From Clytia hemisphaerica (lineage: Eukaryota; Cnidaria; Hydrozoa; Leptothecata; Clytiidae): a DNA stretch of 64,000 nucleotides. The stretch lies in the NCBI GenBank assembly GCA_902728285.1, contig CACVBU010000349.1, positions 520,384 to 584,383 of the forward strand, in the 5' to 3' direction. This document shows, piece after piece, positions 32,863 through 42,556 of this stretch. The position numbers and the translations under genes were made by a program. Each line of letters starts with the position of its first letter. The stretch's first letter is position 1. The notes below the pieces were generated by a model that was given only the letters and a program-made list of their open reading frames with translations, was not told the origin of the DNA and did not search any database.

Positions 32863-33969
32863 CTACCGGGTGACCCACGAAAAAGTTCGGACGTTTCTCG
32901 GCGTCTTGAGGCCGAACAAATGTCCCAAAGTGCTCGGAGTTTTATTATTTAGAAAGTAGATATCCTAACTTAAAATCCGAGCCATTACTTTTTAAATTTG
33001 ACGCACAAGTTCCCTAGTTATGAGCTTTTAAACTCAAAATTCACTTTTCGGAAAGTGTAAAAAACAGGTAAAAAAGGGGTATCAAATTATGTATTTTTAG
33101 ACGTTTTTGATATACAGTTTTTGAGAAAATTCCTTGAAAGTGCCAATTTTGATAAAAACTAGTCTTGTTTTAAACAAAAACTTCTTTCAAAGGTGTTTTT
33201 AATAATTATTAATGTCATAAAACTCGTTAAATAAGTCAATCTATAAGAGATTTTCTAATTGATTGCATTAATTTAATACCTCTTTTTTCAGCTTTTTTAC
33301 GTGTTTTTTACACTTTCCGAAAAGTGAATTTTGAGTTTAAAAGCTCATAAGTAGAGAGAAGTAAAGTTTCTCGACGTCTTGAGGCCGAACAAATGTCCCA
33401 AAGTGCTTGGAGTTTTATTATTTAGAAAGTAGATATCCTAACTTAAAATCCGAGCCATTACTTTTTAAATTTGACGCACAAGTTCCCTAGTTATGAGCTT
33501 TTAAACTCAAAATTCACTTTTCGGAAAGTGTAAAAAAACAGGTAAAAAAGGGGTATCAAATTAGGTATTTTTAGACGTTTTTGATATACAGTTTTTGAGA
33601 AAATTCCTTGAAAGTGCCAATTTTGATAAAAACTAGTCTTGTTTTAAACAAAAACTTCTTTCAAAGGTGTTTTTAATAATTATTAATGTCATAAAACTCG
33701 TTAAATAAGTCAATTTATAAGAGATTTTCTAATTGATTGCATTAATTTAATACCTCTTTTTTACGTGTTTTTTACTCTTTCCGAAAAGTGAATTTTGAGT
33801 TTAAAAGGTCATAAGTAGAGAACTAGTTGGTCAAATTTAAAAAGTGATAGCTCAAATTTTAAGTTCGGATATCTACTTTTTAAATACCAAAATTCCGAGC
33901 ACTTTGGGACATTTGTTCGGCCTCGAGACGCCGAGAAACGTCCGAACTTTTTTGTGGGTCACCCGGTAG
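32863..33969. mobile_element. 1.1 kb inverted-repeat element with internal tandem duplication
   Basis: CTACCGGGTGACCCAC at the left is inverted at the right, and the arms continue through AGTTCGGACGTTTCTCGGCG. ATA flanks both sides (32860-32862, 33970-33972). A block of about 430-470 bp starting TTTCTCG(G/A)CGTCTTGAGGCC is present twice (about 32892 and 33367). It is non-coding. It ends only 22 bp before the truncated BEL copy. Confidence 0.75.
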
Positions 33970-34063
33970 ATAACAAAACCCCCGTTGCAAATTTATCAAA
34001 ATCTGTGTACATCAGAGATCTCAATAAAGAAATCGATGATCGTCAAGAGTCTATAAGCAAAAG

Positions 34064-35447
34064 TTGTTTTCTGAATCGAACCTGAACATTAAACTTGAGA
34101 AATTTTCTGGATATTCAGATAGTATCGATATTTATACCTTCAAGTCAAAATTTGAAAAGCTACACCTCAAAACTACTCCGAAACATCTACTTGCTGATTT
34201 ACTCAAGAATAACTATCTGAAGGAACCAGCCCTGAGTTGTGTCAAAACTCAAGATGACATAGACGAAATTTGGGATCGACTGTATCAAGCCTATGGGAAC
34301 GTCATGCTCATCCTCCAAAGAAAAATCAACCAACTGACGTCATCAAGTTCCATTCAACGCTCCAAAGACACTGGATCAATCATTGAATCAATGACCAATA
34401 TTGTCAACCTCATCAAGGACCTTACATCTTTGGCAAGGGAACATCACGTCGAGAATTATCTGTATTACGGTGGTGCAATCAACAAAGTCTATAACCTGCT
34501 TGGTGATGCCAGGCTATCAAGATGGTTAACACAGATATCAAACGTCACTCTTAAAACCTGAGGAGACTTGGTCAAAACTGTGCACCTTCCTCGAAGATGA
34601 GCTGAAAATCCAACACCAGAAGCTGACAGTGAAATCAAGCATTCGAGACAACAAGACCGATAACAAACGTCCAAACAACCAAGATTCATCCAAACGAACC
34701 GGATCAAATCAAGACTCATCAAAGAACAACGGGACTCAGAGGTATGGATTTTCTTCTTTTCCTTCCATACCTCAATCTGAGCCCATTTGCTTTATCTGTG
34801 GTGCAAAAGACGGAACTGATGAACATGTATCCACTCTTGGTCCTGGAGGCACCAGGATTCTTCAGTACTACACCTGCAAGAAGTTTGTAGAATTAAGTCC
34901 AGCTGATAGACTCTCATTACTAAGAAGCAAAAGATACTGCTTTCAGTGTCTTTTTCCAGGTGCTGATGCTTCATCACCCAAGCACAAAGCACCTGCCCAA
35001 ATCCTATCCACCAGAAGTATCCAATCAAAAAACACGTCCTTGTTTGCAACGACCACAAGGAGGATCAAGTCAACAAAGATTTGTTATCAACTTACAAACA
35101 ACGCTGTGTCCGAAGCTCCAATCTGCCAGAATTTTCCAAAAACATCAGTTTATCATTTCATGCACATGAATCGTTCAAGACGACTCCGACATCTGGTGAT
35201 AAAGAATCAACTGACCAGCGTGGTATCTACATGCTACAAACAATCTCAATTGACAACACCCCGTACACTATCTTCTATGACACAGGGTGTAGTGACTTTA
35301 TCGTCAAACGTTCAGCCATTCAATCACTTGGTTCAAGAGCTACAAAAATGTCATCCCAAGTTACGTCCATCGGCGGAGTTGGTCAAACATCATTGCAGTC
35401 ATTTGGAACCTTCAACGTCAAAATCCCAATGCACGATGGCAATTTAG
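34064..35447 (+). pseudogene. BEL copy 1 gag (DUF1759-type), frameshifted
   Basis: This is the same protein as 41174-42556 but split by a one-base insertion near 34554 into 34064-34561 and 34629-35447. It contains the capsid-like LNIKLEKFSGYSDSIDIYTF block and the Cys-rich region (CFICGAKDG, YCFQCLFPG). The insertion should prevent a full Gag product from this copy. Confidence 0.85.
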
Positions 35448-38400
35448 CATCATTCAATGGCATATCACTTGATACGATAACCGCTACCTTTCCACAGTAT
35501 CCACTCACTGATGTTTACACGGAGATTGCTCAAAGCTACCACTCATCCGATCATTGTTCAACTCAACTTCCATCTGTACCTTCAAGTATCGGAGGAGATG
35601 TCCACTTCATGGTTGGTATTAGCTATTTACGATATCACCCAAAAGTCGTATATCAACTTGCGTCAGGACTGACGATCTATGAATCAGTTTTCAACAACCA
35701 AGATGGTGGTCGTGGGGTTATTGGAGGACCTCATGAGATTTTCACGAAAATTCATCAAACATTCTTCAATCAAACCAACTTCCTTGGATTTTTGAGTGAT
35801 CAATTATCATTGTACCGAACTGGAATTCAAGTGAATCCAGATGTCAACAAGTTATTTTCTTACTCATCGTATCCCATCAAGCAATTCGAAGAGATAGAAT
35901 CAACTGGTTCAACCATATCTTATCGGTGCATCAAGTGCAGAGAATGCAACGATTGTAAGAATTCAAACATCCCAGAGGAAATCAGCATCAAAGAAGAATA
36001 TGAGCAGAACATCATTGATTCTTCTGTTAAAATCGACCCTGATACGAAAATTGTCACTGCAACTCTACCCTTTGTTGCAGACCCTCTCACCAAGTTGGCA
36101 CCAAACAAGAGCATCGCCCTGAAGATATATCACCAACAACTTCGAAAACTCAACAACTCTCCATCAGATAAAGTCGAAATCATTTCATCTGAATCAAAAC
36201 TTCAAGATCTTGGTTTTGTGGACTACATTGAAAATCTTAATGCTCAACAACAATCAATGCTCAAGGACACATCGATCCACAACTTCATACCTTGGAGAGT
36301 CGTATGGAAGGCTTCATCTGTCACAACTCCTTGTAGAATCGTTTTCGATGGATCACACCCAACATCAACTGGCTTTAGCATCAACGATTTACTGGCTAAA
36401 GGTCACAATAGTCTCAATAAACTCCAGGAAATACTCATCCGTTGGACAATCCATCCCATCGGCTTTCATACTGACATTAGAAAAATGTACAAGACCATTA
36501 GACTCCACGAATCCCATTGGTGTTACCAACGTTACCTCTGGGAAGAATCACTTGACTCAACCAAAGCTCCAAAAGAAAAGATCATAAAGACTTTGATCTA
36601 TGGCATTCGTCCAAGTGGCAATCAAGCCGAATACGCCCTTCGTTCGATCTCGACATCCTTCAAAGATCAATATCCCAAAGTTGACGAAATCCTCCAACAC
36701 GACGTCTATGTTGATGATTGTATAACAGGTGCATCAACTATTCCAGATGCACACCAAAGAGCTGATGAAATTGAATTCGTCCTGAGTCATGGTAATTTCA
36801 AGCTAAAAGGAATCACGTTTTCCGGATCTGATCCACCAGAACAGCTAACGGATGATGGTGTCACAATTGGCGTCGGAGGCATGATATGGCACCCCAAAAC
36901 CGATGAGCTCTCAATCAATATATCCGAATTGAATTTTTCAAAGAAACGTAGAGGGAAGAAATCAACTGAAACCATCAATATCATCCCAGAACGATTGACA
37001 AGACGTCACTGTGCTTCTAAAGTCGCAGAAATCTTCGACCTTACCGGACGAATCGCACCAATTGTTGCTACTCTCAAGCTCAATCTCCACGAACTTTCAA
37101 CTCGACAACTCGAATGGGATGATAAGATTCCAGACGAACTTCGCCCAATCTGGCTAGATCATTTCGAGATGATGCAAGAGATTCCAAATATCAAATTCAA
37201 ACGTGCTGTTATTCCCTCAGATGCAACTTCATTAAAAGTCAATACCGTAGATTTTGGGGATGCATCTCAATCACTCATCTGCACTGCAATTTACGCTCGT
37301 TTTCCTCGACCTCATGGGGAATTTTCATCACAACTCATCTTCGCCAGAACTAAAGTCGTACCAAAAGATTACACTCTACCTCGGGCAGAATTATTTGCTG
37401 CTCTTGTAAACACTCACACAAGCGAAATCGTTAAACGATCATTGAAAAGTCTTCATGATTCATCTATCAAGCTGACCGATAGCCAAATTGCAATGTACTG
37501 GATAAGCAATGACGACAAACCTTTGAAAAAGTGGGTTCGAAGTCGCGTCTTAGAAATCCTTCGTTTCTCGGACAAGAAAGATTGGTACTACGTTCCAACA
37601 GATCAAAACCTTGCAGACCTTGGCACCAGAAGAGGAGCCACATTCCAGGATATCGACCAATCATCTAATTGGATCAATGGACATCAGTGGATGAAGCAAT
37701 CACAGTCATCATTTCCCATCCAATCAGCATCTGAAGTTACGATCTCCAACAAACAGATGGTTGAAATCAACAAGGAACATACTATCGTTCAAAGTTATCA
37801 CATCTTATCATTCAAAGAAACATCTGAAAGGTATAAATTCTCTCAATACCTTCTGAACCCAAATCAACACAAGTTTTCTACAGTTATTCGTATCATGGCA
37901 ATCGTCTTCAAGTATATTTACACTCTAATCAAACGTACAAAAGATAAATCTCGTTCCCAACTCACCATGATGAAACAATCAACCATTCTCATTAACGATG
38001 ACGAGATCAAAGCTGCTGAGACGTATTTCTACAGGAAAGCATCACAAGAGATAATTCAATTCCTTCCAAAATCAAAATATGAAAATATCACCAGACTCAA
38101 CGACAATGGAATCTTGGTGTACACTGGTCGAATCCTCGCCGATGATCAAGTATCCATAGTTGGACGTTTCACCAAATCAATGAAAGATTTATCTTCGACA
38201 TCCTTTTGTGTACCAGTTATAGACAGAGGATCACCAATTGCATATAGTATCATCCTCGACACACATTGGAATCATCCAGAAGTCAGTCATGCTGGGATAG
38301 AGTCCACACTTCGCTATGTCCTCAAGAAAGTTTACATCCTTGAAGGTCGAATTCTTATCAAATCCATCAAAAGTTCGTGTCAACGTTGCAAGTTTTTGGC

Positions 38401-39433
38401 CAAACGAACCATCGACATGGCTATGGGTCCAATCTCCAGATGCAATATCACCATAGCTCCAGCATTCTTCTACACCCAAGTCGACCTATCTGGACCGTTT
38501 GTATGCTACACACCACATCATAAACGAAAGACAGTTAAAATATGGTTGGCTGTCTTCTGCTGTTGCTCTACATCAGCTGTCAAAATCAAGGTTATGGACG
38601 ATTATGGAACGACATCATTCATCCTTGCTTTCAATCGCTTCTCCTGTGACCACGGTTACCCGAAACGACTTCTTTGTGACGAAGGAGGTCAACTCATCAA
38701 AGCCTGCAAAGAAATGCGACTTGATTTCATCGATATCAAATCCAAACTGATGAAACAAGCACGTGTTGAGTTCGAATTATGTCCAGTTCAAGGCCACTCA
38801 ATGCATGGAAAATTAGAACGAAAAATTCGTGAAATCAACAGTTCGATCGAAAAATCTGTTCACAACCAACGTCTTTCAATCCTTCAGTGGGAAACGTTAT
38901 CATCATCTATTGGCAATCAAATTAACAACTTGCCCTTGGCTGTTGGTAACATTGTGGGAGACTTCGAATGTCTCGACTTGATAACGCCGAATCGTTTACT
39001 ATTGGGACGAAACAATAATCGTTGCCCCACTGGCATTCTATCATCTACCAACCCATCAAATATCATCAAGGAGAACCAATTCATCTTCAATGCCTGGTTT
39101 GAAGTTTGGCTTCTCGTCCATGTGCCAAAACTCATGCACCAGCCAAAATGGTTTACATCAGACAAAATCAACGTTGGCGATATCATCTTGTTCACCAAAA
39201 ACGAATCAGTTCTGTCAAACTCGTACACCTATGGAATCGTCAAGAGTCTCGAATTCGGTCGTGATGGCGTGGCACGTAAGGCCATCATTCGATATCGTAA
39301 CGAAAATGAAAACGTATTTCGAGAAACAAAGCGAGCTGTTCGATCATTGGTCGTTATTCATCACGTGGACGATTGTGATATGATGAAAGAGTTGGGTGAA
39401 ATGGCTTTATATGTTGATTTGATTCGTAAATGA
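35081..39433 (+). CDS. pol: BEL copy 1 Pol polyprotein
   Basis: A 1450-codon frame with an aspartic protease (FYDTGCSD), a Pao-type reverse transcriptase (YVDDC), RNase H, and an integrase with an HHCC-type zinc module (ending SSCQRCK) and a D, D, E series (QVDLSG, LCDEGG, HGKLER). The frame opens at a TTG with no ATG, as expected for expression by frameshift from gag. Compared with copy 2 it has Lys for Asn in the RKMY(N)TI motif and Leu for Val beside the catalytic Glu. These look like derived changes, so copy 1 is probably the decaying one. Confidence 0.88.
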   Translation: MLSTYKQRCVRSSNLPEFSKNISLSFHAHESFKTTPTSGDKESTDQRGIYMLQTISIDNTPYTIFYDTGCSDFIVKRSAIQSLGSRATKMSSQVTSIGGVGQTSLQSFGTFNVKIPMHDGNLASFNGISLDTITATFPQYPLTDVYTEIAQSYHSSDHCSTQLPSVPSSIGGDVHFMVGISYLRYHPKVVYQLASGLTIYESVFNNQDGGRGVIGGPHEIFTKIHQTFFNQTNFLGFLSDQLSLYRTGIQVNPDVNKLFSYSSYPIKQFEEIESTGSTISYRCIKCRECNDCKNSNIPEEISIKEEYEQNIIDSSVKIDPDTKIVTATLPFVADPLTKLAPNKSIALKIYHQQLRKLNNSPSDKVEIISSESKLQDLGFVDYIENLNAQQQSMLKDTSIHNFIPWRVVWKASSVTTPCRIVFDGSHPTSTGFSINDLLAKGHNSLNKLQEILIRWTIHPIGFHTDIRKMYKTIRLHESHWCYQRYLWEESLDSTKAPKEKIIKTLIYGIRPSGNQAEYALRSISTSFKDQYPKVDEILQHDVYVDDCITGASTIPDAHQRADEIEFVLSHGNFKLKGITFSGSDPPEQLTDDGVTIGVGGMIWHPKTDELSINISELNFSKKRRGKKSTETINIIPERLTRRHCASKVAEIFDLTGRIAPIVATLKLNLHELSTRQLEWDDKIPDELRPIWLDHFEMMQEIPNIKFKRAVIPSDATSLKVNTVDFGDASQSLICTAIYARFPRPHGEFSSQLIFARTKVVPKDYTLPRAELFAALVNTHTSEIVKRSLKSLHDSSIKLTDSQIAMYWISNDDKPLKKWVRSRVLEILRFSDKKDWYYVPTDQNLADLGTRRGATFQDIDQSSNWINGHQWMKQSQSSFPIQSASEVTISNKQMVEINKEHTIVQSYHILSFKETSERYKFSQYLLNPNQHKFSTVIRIMAIVFKYIYTLIKRTKDKSRSQLTMMKQSTILINDDEIKAAETYFYRKASQEIIQFLPKSKYENITRLNDNGILVYTGRILADDQVSIVGRFTKSMKDLSSTSFCVPVIDRGSPIAYSIILDTHWNHPEVSHAGIESTLRYVLKKVYILEGRILIKSIKSSCQRCKFLAKRTIDMAMGPISRCNITIAPAFFYTQVDLSGPFVCYTPHHKRKTVKIWLAVFCCCSTSAVKIKVMDDYGTTSFILAFNRFSCDHGYPKRLLCDEGGQLIKACKEMRLDFIDIKSKLMKQARVEFELCPVQGHSMHGKLERKIREINSSIEKSVHNQRLSILQWETLSSSIGNQINNLPLAVGNIVGDFECLDLITPNRLLLGRNNNRCPTGILSSTNPSNIIKENQFIFNAWFEVWLLVHVPKLMHQPKWFTSDKINVGDIILFTKNESVLSNSYTYGIVKSLEFGRDGVARKAIIRYRNENENVFRETKRAVRSLVVIHHVDDCDMMKELGEMALYVDLIRK

Positions 39434-39473
39434 ATTCGTAAATTATGGTACATGTTTGCTTTTTTGGTGGGAG

Positions 39474-40281
39474 TGTAATGTGATTCATCAAATTTTTAGT
39501 ATATTTAAAAAAGCAAAAATATTTTATAGTTCAATTTTCAGTGTCTTGTTTTTGTCAGTGTCTTTTTGTCCCCAGCGTCCTTTGTTTTCCCAGTGCTTTC
39601 TTTTTCAGCGTCTTTTCTCTCTTGTGCATTCTCGTGTTTCATGCGTCATTTGTTTTGTTCTATGTTTTAAAGTCATTTATCTATGTTATCAATTATTTCA
39701 AATACTTTGTCAGTTATTATCATTTTGTCATTTAGTCATTTAGTAATTAATTATTTCACACGCATTTTATTTAATTATCATTTGATTTCTCAAGAGTGTT
39801 ATATATTCATTGTTTTTATATCTTGTCAAACTAGTTTTTTTGTATCAAATTTATTATAAAAAGGCCAACTTTTTCTCACTCGCTACTTAGTCACTTGTGA
39901 CTATGACTATGAGAGAGTCAACATCAATATGACTTCAAATGACAAATGACAATAATCAGAATTTTACTTCAATTTCAACTTTGTATTTTCACTGGCTCAC
40001 ATTTCCAGCACACATTCTTGGCCAGCTGGTAGGTTTTTCTTGTTTCTTGTTTGCACTTTTTCTGTTTTCTTTGTTTCTTTTGCATAGTGACTGTTCAGGC
40101 CTTAGGTTAAGTTAAGTTAGGCTCTACTTGTCAAATACATTTATAATTCAAGGCTCAATTTATTTTGTTAATTAGAAACTTAGGAATTTTCATTCATTTT
40201 ATTTTTTAGTTTGAACTTGAACCTCAATATCAATTCAATCAACGTTACAAATTCTTGTCTGTGTGTGTGCGTGGACTTACA
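39474..40281 (+). repeat. BEL LTR shared by copy 1 (3') and copy 2 (5')
   Basis: 808 bp, starting TGTAATGTG and ending GTGGACTTACA (TG...CA). It follows a purine-rich tract GGTGGGAG that is a good polypurine-tract candidate. It differs from the downstream LTR (46583-47390) by about four changes, two of them single-base indels. It serves as the 3' LTR of the truncated copy and the 5' LTR of the complete one. Confidence 0.88.
39855..39861 (+). promoter_or_regulatory. TATA-like box in the 5' LTR
   Basis: TATAAAA followed by AGGCC lies in the middle of the LTR, with the same motif at 46964-46970 in the second LTR. This is a plausible core promoter for the element's genomic RNA; the transcription start is not determined. 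Confidence 0.5.
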
Positions 40282-40415
40282 TTCAAACAGAACCCATCTC
40301 AACATCCGCTGATCGTGCAGCAAATCGTTTCAATCAATTCAATTCATTCTTCCAACTGAATCAGTCAAATCTCTCAACTTATTATCAACTTGTTCACGTT
40401 ACTCAATTTACGTGA

Positions 40416-41195
40416 ATGTCAAGACGTAATCTTCGTCGGATCGATTACAAAATACTCAACTCTACTGGGCAGCTAGTCGAGAAAGTTGCCACGTCAAAGG
40501 AGTCTTCAACTGAGTTTCAAATCTACTCAACAAAATCAACATTCAACGAAATGCCATCTCAATCTGCAATCAACATCAAAGTCCTTATCCAGGAGGTAGC
40601 TGACACTATTGACGAAAATCCTATCGAACCTGGAGCTGACTACAAAGACGTCATCGAGAGGTTAATCGAGTTACGTAAATCCATTCGATCCAATGAACAA
40701 ACTCTCGTTACTGAAACCCCCGATCCAATCTTGACAACAACCATCCTAGAGACACTCAACGTGATGAAGAATTACATCAAGGATGCTACCAAATCCAAAC
40801 GTCATTTTCAAATGGTACAAGCAAAGCAGGAAAGTGATGCTGTTGACCGTAAGGAAAAATCACTTCTATTCTCAATAAAAGATTCTAAAAATTCTATCGA
40901 GGAGCTAATTACTCAGTTCTCACGCCAACCAAAAGACTGTTCCAACGAGGAGTTAATGGACATGAAATCAAATCTATCATCACATATCAACTTAGTCAAT
41001 GAAACTTCAAAACGTCTTGAATCCATCTCTTCAGCTGAAACCAACAATGAAACTACTACAGAAGCAATCCAACGTCTATTGGAACGGTATGATCATTTGA
41101 CTTTATCAAAATCTGTGTACATCAGAGATCTCAATAAAGAAATCGATGATCGTCAAGAGTCTATAAGCAAAAGTTGTTTTCTGAATCGAACCTGA
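40416..41195 (+). CDS. gag: BEL copy 2, first gag frame (259 aa)
   Basis: The ATG at 40416 is the first in the internal region. The product is hydrophilic, rich in Glu, Ser and Thr and probably helical, and it ends at TGA 41193-41195. It corresponds to the N-terminal part of Gag in BEL elements. The next frame overlaps its end in the -1 register (shared open stretch about 41150-41195). Copy 1 keeps only the last about 30 codons. Confidence 0.75.
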   Translation: MSRRNLRRIDYKILNSTGQLVEKVATSKESSTEFQIYSTKSTFNEMPSQSAINIKVLIQEVADTIDENPIEPGADYKDVIERLIELRKSIRSNEQTLVTETPDPILTTTILETLNVMKNYIKDATKSKRHFQMVQAKQESDAVDRKEKSLLFSIKDSKNSIEELITQFSRQPKDCSNEELMDMKSNLSSHINLVNETSKRLESISSAETNNETTTEAIQRLLERYDHLTLSKSVYIRDLNKEIDDRQESISKSCFLNRT

Positions 41196-42556
41196 ACATT
41201 AAACTTGAGAAATTTTCTGGATATTCAGATAGTATCGATATTTATACCTTCAAGTCAAAATTTGAAAAGCTACACCTCAAAACTACTCCGAAACATCTAC
41301 TTGCTGATTTACTCAAGAATAACTATCTGAAGGAACCAGCCCTGAGTTGTGTCAAAACTCAAGATGACATAGACGAAATTTGGGATCGACTGTATCAAGC
41401 CTATGGGAACGTCATGCTCATCCTCCAAAGAAAAATCAACCAACTGACGTCATCAAGTTCCATTCAACGCTCCAAAGACACTGGATCAATCATTGAATCA
41501 ATGACCAATATTGTCAACCTCATCAAGGACCTTACATCTTTGGCAAGGGAACATCACGTCGAGAATTATCTGTATTACGGTGGTGCAATCAACAAAGTCT
41601 ATAACCTGCTTGGTGATGCCAGGCTATCAAGATGGTTAACACAGATATCAAACGTCACTCTTAAACCTGAGGAGACTTGGTCAAAACTGTGCACCTTCCT
41701 CGAAGATGAGCTGAAAATCCAACACCAGAAGCTGACAGTGAAATCAAGCATTCGAGACAACAAGACCGATAACAAACGTCCAAACAACCAAGATTCATCC
41801 AAACGAACCGGATCAAATCAAGACTCATCAAAGAACAACGGGACTCAGAGGTATGGATTTTCTTCTTTTCCTTCCATACCTCAATCTGAGCCCATTTGCT
41901 TTATCTGTGGTGCAAAAGACGGAACTGATGAACATGTATCCACTCTTGGTCCTGGAGGCACCAGGATTCTTCAGTACTACACCTGCAAGAAGTTTGTAGA
42001 ATTAAGTCCAGCTGATAGACTCTCATTACTAAGAAGCAAAAGATACTGCTTTCAGTGTCTTTTTCCAGGTGCTGATGCTTCATCACCCAAGCACAAAGCA
42101 CCTGCCCAAATCCTATCCACCAGAAGTATCCAATCAAAAAACACGTCCTTGTTTGCAACGACCACAAGGAGGATCAAGTCAACAAAGATTTGTTATCAAC
42201 TTACAAACAACGCTGTGTCCGAAGCTCCAATCTGCCAGAATTTTCCAAAAACATCAGTTTATCATTTCATGCACATGAATCGTTCAAGACGACTCCGACA
42301 TCTGGTGATAAAGAATCAACTGACCAGCGTGGTATCTACATGCTACAAACAATCTCAATTGACAACACCCCATACACTATCTTCTATGACACAGGGTGTA
42401 GTGACTTTATCGTCAAACGTTCAGCCATTCAATCACTTGGTTCAAGAGCTACAAAAATGTCATCCCAAGTTACGTCCATCGGCGGAGTTGGTCAAACATC
42501 ATTGCAGTCATTTGGAACCTTCAACGTCAAAATCCCAATGCACGATGGCAATTTAG
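41174..42556 (+). CDS. gag: BEL copy 2, second gag frame (DUF1759-type, 460 aa)
   Basis: It begins at a TTG rather than an ATG and lies in -1 relation to the preceding frame. It has the conserved BEL Gag block (LNIKLEKFSGYSDSIDIYTF ... EIWDRLYQAYG) and a C-terminal Cys-rich zinc-binding segment (CFICGAKDG and YCFQCLFPGAD). The part after about 42110 is probably out of frame with the true protein: the following Cys/His block continues in the pol frame. Confidence 0.82.
   Translation: MFSESNLNIKLEKFSGYSDSIDIYTFKSKFEKLHLKTTPKHLLADLLKNNYLKEPALSCVKTQDDIDEIWDRLYQAYGNVMLILQRKINQLTSSSSIQRSKDTGSIIESMTNIVNLIKDLTSLAREHHVENYLYYGGAINKVYNLLGDARLSRWLTQISNVTLKPEETWSKLCTFLEDELKIQHQKLTVKSSIRDNKTDNKRPNNQDSSKRTGSNQDSSKNNGTQRYGFSSFPSIPQSEPICFICGAKDGTDEHVSTLGPGGTRILQYYTCKKFVELSPADRLSLLRSKRYCFQCLFPGADASSPKHKAPAQILSTRSIQSKNTSLFATTTRRIKSTKICYQLTNNAVSEAPICQNFPKTSVYHFMHMNRSRRLRHLVIKNQLTSVVSTCYKQSQLTTPHTLSSMTQGVVTLSSNVQPFNHLVQELQKCHPKLRPSAELVKHHCSHLEPSTSKSQCTMAI

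Larger units (their letters stand above)
33992..39473 (+). mobile_element. BEL/Pao retrotransposon copy 1, 5'-truncated internal region
   Basis: Homology to copy 2 begins abruptly at 33992 (equivalent to 41102 in copy 2) and runs to the shared LTR at 39474. The 5' LTR and most of the first gag frame are absent. One extra A near 34554 breaks the gag frame (34064-34561, then 34629-35447). The pol frame is intact. Copy 1 differs from copy 2 at roughly ten positions over 5.5 kb as read by eye. Confidence 0.9.

Noticed and set aside
39456..39743. 95-codon frame after BEL pol (env-like candidate)
   Set aside because: It lies inside the LTR, is hydrophobic only because of T-rich DNA, and recurs in the second LTR for that reason.
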